DNA from: an uncultured Bacilli bacterium
Lineage (GTDB): Bacteria > Bacillota_I > Bacilli_A > RF39 > UBA660
DNA: 11,769 bases
Assembly: GCA_944332505.1 (NCBI GenBank)
Contig: CALVKC010000029.1
Span: 1-11,769 of the forward strand
Direction of reading: 5' to 3'
Shown: piece by piece, positions 5,871 to 11,762 of the stretch
How positions within the stretch are numbered: position 1 is the stretch's first letter
Layout of the letters: every line of letters starts with the position of its first letter
Program-made: the position numbers and the translations under genes
Notes under the pieces: model-generated
Database searches by the model: none
The model's input: only the letters and a program-made list of their open reading frames with translations
What the model was told of the DNA's origin: nothing

Positions 5871-6940
5871 TTAAGCCACCTTAATAATTTTTGCCACCAT
5901 GATAATTTTACTTCATCTTCTTTTTTAGTTACATATATATCTACTTCTTTTAATAAATCTTCTTTTAAGTATATCTTGGCTTTCCCTACTATATCATTGG
6001 TCTTATAATTGTTGTCTTTGTATAATTCATATTCTATTTTTATGTCTTTTTCTTCCTTTGGAAGTATTGGAATATAAATATCTTCTTTTATATATAAAGT
6101 ATCTTCTTTGTATTCAGTATCATTTTTTATTGTAAATTTGTTTTTATCTAATACCTTTAAGGCTTTATAATTCCTAAATGTACTTTCATATAAATTTAAA
6201 TGATCATTAAAATCATTAGGGTCATTTAAAGTAACTATTACTAAATCTATATTATTACTACTTGCTGTAGTTACTAATGTTCTTCTTGCTTTTTGAGTAA
6301 AGCCTGTTTTTCCTCCAGTAATAAAATCGTAATTGTGTAATAATTTATTTTTATTTGTCCAACTATAGCTTTTTTTGTTAGTCTTTACTTGATAATTTTT
6401 AGTTTTAAATATTTCTTTGAAAGTATCGTTTTGCATAGCATATTTGGTTAATAATGCCATATCATATGCCGTGGATAAATTACCGGTTCCATCACTTTCT
6501 TCTAAACCATGAGCATTGTAAAAATAACTGTTTTTCATACCTATTTTATTGGCAGTTTCATTCATTAACATTGCAAAATTATCCATATTACCTGCAATAT
6601 TTTTAGCAATTACTACTGCTGCATCATTTCCACTTCTAAGCATTAAACCATATAATAAATCTTTTAAAGTTAATTTTTCTCCCATTTCTATATATATGGC
6701 ACTACCATAAGCAGTAAGCACTTCATCCCCTACTTCATAAACATCATCTAAACTTCCATGTTCTATTGCTACTATACATGTCATTATTTTAGTAATACTC
6801 GCTATTAATCTTTGTTCATTTATATTGTTGGCATAAATTATTCTATTACTATTTAAATCCATTACTATACTACTACTAACAGTTGCAAATACTTTTATTG
6901 GTAAAATCATTAATATTAAACTAAAAATTAACTTTTTCAT
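5864..6940 (-). CDS. dacB: D-alanyl-D-alanine carboxypeptidase (DacB/DacF-type, S11)
   Basis: A 358-residue secreted penicillin-binding protein. A signal peptide (about 1-19, cleaved near VFA-TV) precedes the peptidase domain with all three catalytic motifs: S48-I-T-K51, S103-G-N105 and K211-T-G213. A beta-rich C-terminal domain (about 260-345) follows, and the protein ends in an aromatic amphipathic helix (LSWWQKLLRWLKW), as in PBP5-type enzymes that lie on the membrane surface. It removes the terminal D-Ala from peptidoglycan stem peptides, limiting cross-linking. In B. subtilis the dacB copy upstream of spmA acts in the spore cortex under sigma-E; synteny, rather than sequence alone, makes me prefer DacB over DacA or DacF. 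The SD is AGGGG. It is first gene of dacB-spmA-spmB, overlapping spmA by 7 bases. Confidence 0.9.
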   Translation of the reverse strand: MKKLIFSLILMILPIKVFATVSSSIVMDLNSNRIIYANNINEQRLIASITKIMTCIVAIEHGSLDDVYEVGDEVLTAYGSAIYIEMGEKLTLKDLLYGLMLRSGNDAAVVIAKNIAGNMDNFAMLMNETANKIGMKNSYFYNAHGLEESDGTGNLSTAYDMALLTKYAMQNDTFKEIFKTKNYQVKTNKKSYSWTNKNKLLHNYDFITGGKTGFTQKARRTLVTTASSNNIDLVIVTLNDPNDFNDHLNLYESTFRNYKALKVLDKNKFTIKNDTEYKEDTLYIKEDIYIPILPKEEKDIKIEYELYKDNNYKTNDIVGKAKIYLKEDLLKEVDIYVTKKEDEVKLSWWQKLLRWLKW

Positions 6941-6956
6941 ATATAACCCCTATAAA

Positions 6957-6985
6957 AAGATATGTTTTTATTAGTAAAATATGTG
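6957..6985 (-). promoter_or_regulatory. Possible sigma-E-type promoter of the dacB-spmA-spmB operon
   Basis: The minus strand has CACATATT (6985-6978), a 13-base spacer, and CATATCTT (6964-6957); compare GTCATATT and CATACAAT for sigma-E. Predicted +1 (about 6950) lies on the AGGGG SD. No TATAAT-like box lies at this distance, unlike the other unit-leading genes. The match is imperfect. Confidence 0.42.
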
Positions 6986-7017
6986 CTACAAAAATAGTAG
7001 GTTTTTTTTAATATTTG

Positions 7018-7026
7018 TGCTAAAAT
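7018..7026 (+). promoter_or_regulatory. Extended -10 promoter of the 7046 gene
   Basis: TGCTAAAAT (TGn plus TAAAAT). Predicted +1 is near 7033, one base before the SD AAGGTG (7034-7039). A similar GTGCTA..AAATAG stretch occurs at 6983-6997, so the box lies in a short imperfect direct repeat. Confidence 0.55.
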
Positions 7027-7045
7027 AGAAAACAAGGTGTTTTTT

Positions 7046-7804
7046 ATGAGTTTGAAAATTAGGTTTTATTTAATGGAATTGTTAGAAGAATTAAAAAATG
7101 ATAGTGAACAAAATGCTGAATTAATAAAAAAACTAAAAGAGGTTATGCCTTTTTATTATAATCAACCCGAAGAAGAATTTTTTAATAAATTAGACTACTT
7201 TTTAGGTGTAAGAGATAGATCCATTTTTTTAATTATCTATGCTCAAAATAAAGAATTTTGGGATGAAAAAGATATAATGTTTATCGGAGACTTCTGTTCC
7301 TTTTTAGCAAAATACGATATCGCTATTGACTATTATAATGCTTATATTAATATTTTCTTTAAAGAACCTAATTATTCTTTAATTGTTAATATATGCAATA
7401 GTAATTACGGCTTTTCTTATTTAGCTTTGTTAGAGTTAATATTTTTAAATTATAATATTTTAACTTCTCATGATGAAATAACTAAAGTTTTAGAAGATAT
7501 GGCTAAATCTAATAATAAACCTTTTTATAACTTACCAGATATTTATTGTTATTTAAACGATATATTAAACAATTTAACTAAAGATGACTTGGTGGTGGAT
7601 TTTGAAAGTTTTAGATTACTTAATCAATTAAAGTCTTTGGATGCTTTGAGTGATGAGGATTTAAAAAAACAAATTATTCAGGAACTAGCTGATGTATTAT
7701 CACAACCTATTGGTGATGATGAAAAACTTGCTTCTTGTTTAAATATAATTAGAAGTTATAACATAGATACTTTGAAAAGAATTAAACCAAATGAAAATGA
7801 GTAA
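7046..7804 (+). CDS. Unrecognised soluble helical protein
   Basis: A 252-residue protein I cannot assign. It has no signal peptide or membrane helix and looks all-helical. The stretch around residues 78-105 (GDFCSFLAKYDIAIDYYNAY, then a Pro-containing turn) resembles a tetratricopeptide-type helix pair, but no full repeat series is visible. The C-terminal part (about 185-252) is acidic, ending NENE. I prefer ATG 7046 over an in-frame GTG at 7037: AAGGTG lies six bases upstream of the ATG, while the GTG is part of that SD. It is divergent from dacB, in a place where B. subtilis, as I recall, has the scpAB region; this protein does not look like ScpA or ScpB. It is convergent with a lipoprotein gene and shares a hairpin with it at the stop codons. 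Confidence 0.8.
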   Translation: MSLKIRFYLMELLEELKNDSEQNAELIKKLKEVMPFYYNQPEEEFFNKLDYFLGVRDRSIFLIIYAQNKEFWDEKDIMFIGDFCSFLAKYDIAIDYYNAYINIFFKEPNYSLIVNICNSNYGFSYLALLELIFLNYNILTSHDEITKVLEDMAKSNNKPFYNLPDIYCYLNDILNNLTKDDLVVDFESFRLLNQLKSLDALSDEDLKKQIIQELADVLSQPIGDDEKLASCLNIIRSYNIDTLKRIKPNENE

Positions 7805-7824
7805 AAAAATTACTCATTTTCATT
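7790..7824. terminator. Hairpin formed by the coding ends of two convergent genes
   Basis: A perfect 15-bp inverted repeat, AATGAAAATGAGTAA (7790-7804) and its complement (7810-7824), around the loop AAAAA. Each arm is the last coding bases plus TAA stop of one gene, so both proteins end Asn-Glu-Asn-Glu. There is no long U-tract after either arm, so efficiency as a terminator is uncertain, but it can form in either transcript. Confidence 0.7.
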
Positions 7825-8358
7825 ATATATACCATGAATTTTTTCTAAATCATTTTGAGATAAATCACTAACTTGCCATATTCCATCTTCATTTTTTTCA
7901 ACATTAAAATTAATTGTATAGTTAATAGTTTCAGTGTTTTTTTGCATTAAATCTAGTTTATAATCTAAAAACTTTGTTATATCATAATTATTTGATTCAT
8001 CATAAAATTCTTCGCTATGCTCATTTAAATAATTATTAGCTTCTTTTTGCACTTTTCCTAAATTATATACTGTTATTTTTGTTTCTACAACTGCTGTATC
8101 TTCATCATATTCTTCATTAATAATTTCATATGTTAAATCAGTGTATTGTTTTCGTAATATATCTCGATATTGGTCTTTTTGTTCTTCATTTAGATTTTCT
8201 TCTTTTTCAATAACATCATCCATGTCTTCAATAACTGATGCACTTAAATTACGATATTGATCTAGAAAATCTTCAACTGCCCCTTTCGCAGTATTGTTAG
8301 AACAACTACACCCTACTAATAATAAACCTACCGCTAAAATTAATAATACTTTTTTCAT
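7810..8358 (-). CDS. Putative lipoprotein of unknown function
   Basis: A 182-residue exported lipoprotein: Lys-containing N-terminus, hydrophobic core and lipobox LLVGC with lipidated C17 (followed by SCS). The rest is acidic and starts AKGAVEDFLDQYRNLSASVI, then an alternating helix/strand pattern ending VEKNEDGIWQVSDLSQNDLEKIHG. A helix opening with a pre-strand 'dGiWqV' motif late in the sequence is typical of small NTF2-like (DUF4878-type) lipoproteins, a tentative guess. SD AGGGTGA lies upstream of the ATG. A 38-base gap separates it from the preceding gene with no clear terminator, so it is likely the third gene of the 9220-7810 unit, though AATAAT at 8380-8375 could be a -10. Ligand or partner unknown. 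Confidence 0.82.
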   Translation of the reverse strand: MKKVLLILAVGLLLVGCSCSNNTAKGAVEDFLDQYRNLSASVIEDMDDVIEKEENLNEEQKDQYRDILRKQYTDLTYEIINEEYDEDTAVVETKITVYNLGKVQKEANNYLNEHSEEFYDESNNYDITKFLDYKLDLMQKNTETINYTINFNVEKNEDGIWQVSDLSQNDLEKIHGIYNENE

Positions 8359-8396
8359 AATTCACCCTAATAGTATTATTAACTTATTATTTTTAT

Positions 8397-9026
8397 TTAT
8401 ACATTGTTGTAACTTAATCTTATTAAATTATATATTGTAATTTCTCTATCTGATAACTTATCTTGTAATTTTTTGTTCATCTCTTTATATATTTTTATAA
8501 TATCATCATTGTCTTTTAAAAACCATTCATTATATAAATATTTTAATTTATCAATTTCTTTATTTTGATAAAGAAAATCTATTTCTTTTTTTATAAATCT
8601 TTTTATATTATCTTCTTTTCTTAAATTTTTATTAAATATAATTTTTTTAGTTATTTCATAATTTAATTTATATACTGGTATTGTAAATATTGTTTCTATT
8701 GCTCCAAGTTCATCATCAACTTGTAAAAAACTACGATATATGCTTTGACCTATTTCATTAAATTCTAAAGCAATTGCTCCATTTTTACTAACAAATAATG
8801 CTACATATTTTAAAGTTTTATTTTTTAATTCAGTTTTATTATTTATTATATCTAAAAATTCAGTATCTACTTTAATTTCATTATTTATTAAATCTTTAAA
8901 TGTTTTTAAATTAATTTGAAATATAGGAATCTTTTTTATTATATCAATATTATCTTCTTCTTCCCATTCATAAAACATATAATTGTCTTCTTGAAAATTT
9001 AAAACTATATCATAATAATAGTTCAT
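8397..9026 (-). CDS. DUF3603 (UPF0736, YjbA-like) family protein
   Basis: A 209-residue soluble protein. From memory it aligns with B. subtilis YjbA: an N-terminal YYYDIVLNFQE...FYEWEEEDNIDIIKKIPIF (compare a DVWVNW...FHEW...ELLDQVPLL pattern), a middle region with LFVSKNGAIALEFNEIGQSI then YRS (compare FVVTDG..I.A.DTIGYN.P.RKS), and a C-terminal RKEDNIKRFIKKEIDFLYQNKEIDKLKYLYNEW resembling the family's RKER...EIRYWFTEW. It is shorter than the roughly 250 residues of the Bacillus proteins. The role of the family is unknown to me. Its ATG overlaps the stop of the upstream small membrane protein (ATGA), with a strong AAGGAGG, so the two are co-expressed. Confidence 0.68.
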   Translation of the reverse strand: MNYYYDIVLNFQEDNYMFYEWEEEDNIDIIKKIPIFQINLKTFKDLINNEIKVDTEFLDIINNKTELKNKTLKYVALFVSKNGAIALEFNEIGQSIYRSFLQVDDELGAIETIFTIPVYKLNYEITKKIIFNKNLRKEDNIKRFIKKEIDFLYQNKEIDKLKYLYNEWFLKDNDDIIKIYKEMNKKLQDKLSDREITIYNLIRLSYNNV

Positions 9027-9220
9027 GTAATATTCCTCCTTATACCTTTATATATAAATAAACTTCCAATAATTAATAACCAAAAAGCACAACTTCTAAT
9101 AATAAAATAAACAAATTCTAAAAATGTATACCCTAAAGTAAATAAATTTAAATATAATATCATTAAAAATAAACTTATACTTATTAGTAAACTTCCTATT
9201 ATTAAAAAAAATATTCTCAT
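9023..9220 (-). CDS. Small two-helix membrane protein
   Basis: A 65-residue protein made of two hydrophobic segments (about 3-27 and 36-58) with a short polar turn and a basic tail (YKGIRRN), which by the positive-inside rule puts the C-terminus in the cytoplasm. I do not recognise a family. No SD precedes the ATG; instead a perfect TATAAT lies seven bases upstream, which predicts an mRNA starting at the start codon (leaderless). Its TGA overlaps the next gene's ATG. The tight coupling to the DUF3603 gene is the main reason to accept it as real. Confidence 0.65.
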   Translation of the reverse strand: MRIFFLIIGSLLISISLFLMILYLNLFTLGYTFLEFVYFIIRSCAFWLLIIGSLFIYKGIRRNIT

Positions 9221-9227
9221 ATTTAAA

Positions 9228-9233
9228 ATTATA
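9228..9233 (-). promoter_or_regulatory. -10 box predicting a leaderless transcript
   Basis: A perfect TATAAT on the minus strand. Seven bases separate it from the ATG at 9220, so predicted +1 is the start codon itself. It lies three bases from the divergent extended -10 of the cyclophilin gene, so the two promoters would compete for RNA polymerase. Confidence 0.55.
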
Positions 9234-9242
9234 TGATAAAAT
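9234..9242 (+). promoter_or_regulatory. Extended -10 promoter of the cyclophilin gene
   Basis: TGATAAAAT preceded by TA, giving the TATGn form of an extended -10. Predicted +1 (about 9249) coincides with the SD AGGTGA (9248-9253), six bases before the TTG start. Confidence 0.6.
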
Positions 9243-9259
9243 ACTTTAGGTGATACATT

Positions 9260-9856
9260 TTGAAAAAAATATTAATTATTTTAATTAGTTTATTATTATT
9301 AAGTGGTTGTAGTGATGATAAAAATCCAATAGTGACTATGGATATTGAAGATTATGGAACTATTAAAATTGAATTATATCCTAAATATGCTCCGAACACT
9401 GTTGCTAATTTTATTAGTTTAATTGAAAGTGGATTTTATGATGGTTTATCATTTCATCGTTCTGTTCCTGGTTTTGTCTTACAAGGCGGAGATCCTTCTG
9501 GAGATGGAACTGGTGGACCCGATTATAATATTTTTGGAGAATTTAAAGAAAACGGCTACAACAAAAATACACTTAGCCATACAAGAGGTGTTATTTCAAT
9601 GGCTAGAAGTAATGATTATGATTCTGCTGGAAGTCAATTTTTTATAGTTTTAGATGATTCCGCAGCATATTCTTTGGATGGTTTATATGCTGGTTTTGGT
9701 AAAGTCGTCGAAGGTATGTATATAATAGATGATATAGTTGAAAATGAAAAAGTTGCTGATGAATATACTGGTTTGTTAGAAGAAAATGTTATAATTACAA
9801 AAGTTACGGTTGATACTTTTGGAAAAACTTATGAAGTAAAAAAATTAAATGCCTAG
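9260..9856 (+). CDS. Cyclophilin-type peptidyl-prolyl isomerase lipoprotein
   Basis: A 198-residue exported protein that catalyses cis-trans isomerisation of peptidyl-proline bonds, here on the outer face of the membrane. The lipobox LLSGC gives lipidated C17; the cyclophilin domain spans about 25-190. Active-site residues are present: F65-H66-R67 with catalytic Arg, Q75 in FVLQGGD, and the SQFFIV strand (125-130). The Trp that binds cyclosporin in human CypA is replaced here (YSLDGLYAGFGKV), as in many bacterial forms. The start is TTG at 9260, supported by AGGTGA six bases upstream and by giving a complete signal peptide; no other start fits. It ends at an intrinsic terminator containing its TAG, so it is a single-gene unit next to, but separate from, uppP. 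Confidence 0.93.
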   Translation: MKKILIILISLLLLSGCSDDKNPIVTMDIEDYGTIKIELYPKYAPNTVANFISLIESGFYDGLSFHRSVPGFVLQGGDPSGDGTGGPDYNIFGEFKENGYNKNTLSHTRGVISMARSNDYDSAGSQFFIVLDDSAAYSLDGLYAGFGKVVEGMYIIDDIVENEKVADEYTGLLEENVIITKVTVDTFGKTYEVKKLNA

Positions 9857-9868
9857 TGCATTTTTTTT
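9847..9868 (+). terminator. Intrinsic terminator of the cyclophilin gene, stop codon in the loop
   Basis: A 6-bp stem AAATGC (9847-9852)/GCATTT (9858-9863), the loop CTAGT, then a T run to 9868. The TAG stop (9854-9856) is in the loop, so the left arm encodes the protein's last residues. Confidence 0.85.
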
Positions 9869-9878
9869 AAAATTAATA

Positions 9879-9890
9879 TATAATTATAAT
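9879..9890 (+). promoter_or_regulatory. Tandem TATAAT boxes upstream of uppP
   Basis: Two directly abutting TATAAT hexamers (9879-9884 and 9885-9890) follow the preceding terminator. From the first box predicted +1 is near 9891, the first base of the GGTGA SD; from the second the mRNA would begin within or after the SD. No good -35 is visible. Confidence 0.55.
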
Positions 9891-9901
9891 GGTGAAGCAA
9901 T

Positions 9902-10711
9902 ATGAATATAATTACTTATATTATCTTAGGTATAATTCAAGGTATTACAGAACCTATTCCTGTTTCTAGTAGTGGTCATATATTTTTATTTAAAAATATC
10001 TTTAATACTAATATTTTTAATACTTTAAATTTTGAAATTATTTCTAATTTTGGTTCTTTTATTGCTATTTTTATAATTTTTTGGAAAGATATTAAAGAAT
10101 TAATTGTGGCATTTTTTTCTTATATCTTTAAAAAAGATACTAGAAAAAAATATGAAACTAAATTTAGATATGCTTTATTTGTTATATTAAGTACTATACC
10201 AGTTGGTATTACAGGTTTTCTTTTTAAAGATAAGTTAGAAAGTCTATATTCCTTAAAGGGTTTAGCTATTGCCTTTTTAATTACTGCTTTAGCTTTATTT
10301 ATTGTTCGAAATATTAAAGGTACTAAAGATGATGCTGATATAAAATTAAAAGATGCTTTATTAATTGGATTATTTCAAGCAGTTACAATTATTCCAGGAA
10401 TAAGTAGAAGTGGTACTGTATTAGTTGCTTGTTTGCTTTGTAATTTAAAAAGAGATACGGCTTTAAAATATACTTTTATGTTGTATTTCCCTGTAAGTGT
10501 TGGTACTCTTATATTGGGTGTTAGTGATCTTGCTAATACTAGTGAACTTTCTAGTATGTTAGTTCCTTATCTTGCGGGCATGATTGCAGCAGGTGTGGTT
10601 ACTTTCTTTTCTTATAAATGGTTAAGTAATTGGGTTAAGAAAGGTAGCCTTTGGAAGTTTTCAATATATTGTGTTATACTAGCATTGTTTATATTTATTT
10701 ATTTTAGGTAG
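9902..10711 (+). CDS. uppP: Undecaprenyl-diphosphatase UppP (BacA family)
   Basis: A 269-residue integral membrane phosphatase that converts undecaprenyl diphosphate to the monophosphate, recycling the carrier for peptidoglycan and other envelope polymers; in other bacteria extra UppP gives bacitracin tolerance. Both family motifs are intact: the (E/Q)xxxE region Q13-GIT-E17 followed by PVSSSGH with H26, and PGISRSGT (165-172) containing the essential Arg169. Length is typical. A small oddity is Pro at position 18, where many members have Phe (TEF). The ATG follows GGTGA. It is first of a pair with the serine hydrolase gene, whose ATG is 7 bases after its TAG, fitting a shared role in wall metabolism. 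Confidence 0.95.
   Translation: MNIITYIILGIIQGITEPIPVSSSGHIFLFKNIFNTNIFNTLNFEIISNFGSFIAIFIIFWKDIKELIVAFFSYIFKKDTRKKYETKFRYALFVILSTIPVGITGFLFKDKLESLYSLKGLAIAFLITALALFIVRNIKGTKDDADIKLKDALLIGLFQAVTIIPGISRSGTVLVACLLCNLKRDTALKYTFMLYFPVSVGTLILGVSDLANTSELSSMLVPYLAGMIAAGVVTFFSYKWLSNWVKKGSLWKFSIYCVILALFIFIYFR
10672..10680 (+). promoter_or_regulatory. Possible internal promoter for the serine hydrolase gene
   Basis: TGTTATACT inside uppP, with TTGGAA (10651-10656) 18 bases before the -10. It could add transcription of the downstream gene, with a leader of about 32 bases, longer than at the other promoters here. Confidence 0.3.
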
Positions 10712-10718
10712 TGATAAT

Positions 10719-11684
10719 ATGAAAAAAAGAAGAAGAAAAAAAAGATTAGTTATAGCAATATTTGTATTATTAATTATATTAGTTTTTTTATTGTTTATTT
10801 ATTTTTCTAATAAACAAAAACTAAAAGACTATGAAAATCAATTGGCAGAGATAAGTTTAAAAATTAAAAACAATAATACTTATGCTAGTTGTATGGTATC
10901 ACCTTATAAAAGTGATAAAGTTGATGAATTATTTGCTGATTTATTAAATAGTTTAAATACTTCTTTAGTATCAATTTATTTTGAAGATATTTATAATGAT
11001 TATACATTAACTTTAAATGAAAATACTATTTACTATAATGCTAGTATTATTAAATTATTTGATGCTTCATATATTATTGATAATAAAATTGATTTAAATG
11101 ATACTATAACTTTTAATAGTACATATAGAAGTTTAGCTAAAGAAGGTTTACTTGATTATGAATTAAATGAAGAAGTACCTATTAAAGATATCTTGTATTA
11201 TGCAATTTCTGTAAGTGATAATGGTGCTCATAGAATGCTTACTGATTATATTGGAATTAGTAATTTAAAAGAATATGCTAAAAAAACTTTAGATATCACT
11301 TTAAGAATTACTGATGCTGAAAGATATGGCAGTTTAAGTGTTAATGATACAAATATTTTATTAAAACATGTATATAGTTTATTACAAAATGATGATGAGT
11401 ATAGTATTTTATTAAAAGATGCTATGAATAATGATTATTGTAATTTTTTAAGTTTTGATGATATTAAAATTTTACATAAATACGGCTATTACAGTTCATA
11501 TTTACATGATATAGGTATTTATAATAGTAGTAATCCTTATTTAATATCTTTATTTACTTTATATGGTAATCCTGATGAAGGTGGAAGCGATAAAATAAAT
11601 AATTTAAGTAAAGAAATATATAATATATATAAAACTAATTTAGATGAAAAAGAAGAATATTGTTATAATTTAGCATATAACTAA
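10719..11684 (+). CDS. Membrane-anchored serine hydrolase, class A beta-lactamase-like
   Basis: A 321-residue protein. A very basic N-terminus (KKRRRKKR) and one membrane helix (about 10-29) place the catalytic domain outside the cell. A short coiled segment leads to a Beta-lactamase2/PF13354-like domain with the three active-site motifs: S109-I-I-K112, S166-D-N168 and H-K254-Y-G256 (Tyr where KTG is usual), followed by YLHDIGIY, typical after this motif. I see no clear equivalent of the class A Omega-loop Glu166. It may be a D,D-peptidase-like or unassigned wall hydrolase rather than a true beta-lactamase; resistance should not be inferred. The ATG follows AGGTAGTGAT, a close match to the AGGAGGTGAT register, and overlaps the region just after uppP, so co-transcription is likely. 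Its last codons form a long terminator hairpin. Confidence 0.85.
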   Translation: MKKRRRKKRLVIAIFVLLIILVFLLFIYFSNKQKLKDYENQLAEISLKIKNNNTYASCMVSPYKSDKVDELFADLLNSLNTSLVSIYFEDIYNDYTLTLNENTIYYNASIIKLFDASYIIDNKIDLNDTITFNSTYRSLAKEGLLDYELNEEVPIKDILYYAISVSDNGAHRMLTDYIGISNLKEYAKKTLDITLRITDAERYGSLSVNDTNILLKHVYSLLQNDDEYSILLKDAMNNDYCNFLSFDDIKILHKYGYYSSYLHDIGIYNSSNPYLISLFTLYGNPDEGGSDKINNLSKEIYNIYKTNLDEKEEYCYNLAYN

Positions 11685-11696
11685 TATTCTTCTTTT
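11648..11696 (+). terminator. Long hairpin at the 3' end of the serine hydrolase gene
   Basis: A 14-bp outer stem (AAAAGAAGAATATT at 11648-11661 with 11683-11696) and a 6-bp inner stem (GTTATA/TATAAC, 11662-11667 with 11676-11681) around an 8-base loop, with one bulged T at 11682. The stop codon TAA (11682-11684) is at the bulge, so most of the hairpin is coding. It ends in TTTT. Likely the terminator of the uppP pair. Confidence 0.75.
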
Positions 11697-11706
11697 AATT
11701 TATCCT

Positions 11707-11762
11707 AATTTATCATAGAACTATGATAAATTCGCTTATCATAGATTGGATTTTATCATAGA
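11707..11762. repeat. Cluster of TATCATAG repeats with a perfect palindrome
   Basis: TTATCATAGA occurs at 11710-11719, 11736-11745 and 11753-11762, and an inverted copy (CTATGATAA) at 11721-11729. The first copy and the inverted copy make a 26-bp inverted repeat with 12-bp arms (11707-11718, 11721-11732) around AA. The inverted copy can also pair with the second copy (11736-11744) around a 6-base loop. No coding potential is evident, and the cluster may continue past the window. Confidence 0.8.

Noticed and set aside
7037..7045. GTG start for the gene at 7046
   Set aside because: The GTG is part of the AAGGTG SD that correctly serves the ATG at 7046.
5286..9025. Mycoplasma-type code with TGA as Trp
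   Set aside because: Trp is encoded by TGG throughout (for example the WW of the dacB tail), and TGA ends spmA and the 65-residue gene exactly at ATGA overlaps with correct downstream genes.
10719..11684. Antibiotic-resistance beta-lactamase
   Set aside because: The family resemblance is clear, but KYG replaces KTG and no Omega-loop Glu is visible, so resistance is not supported.
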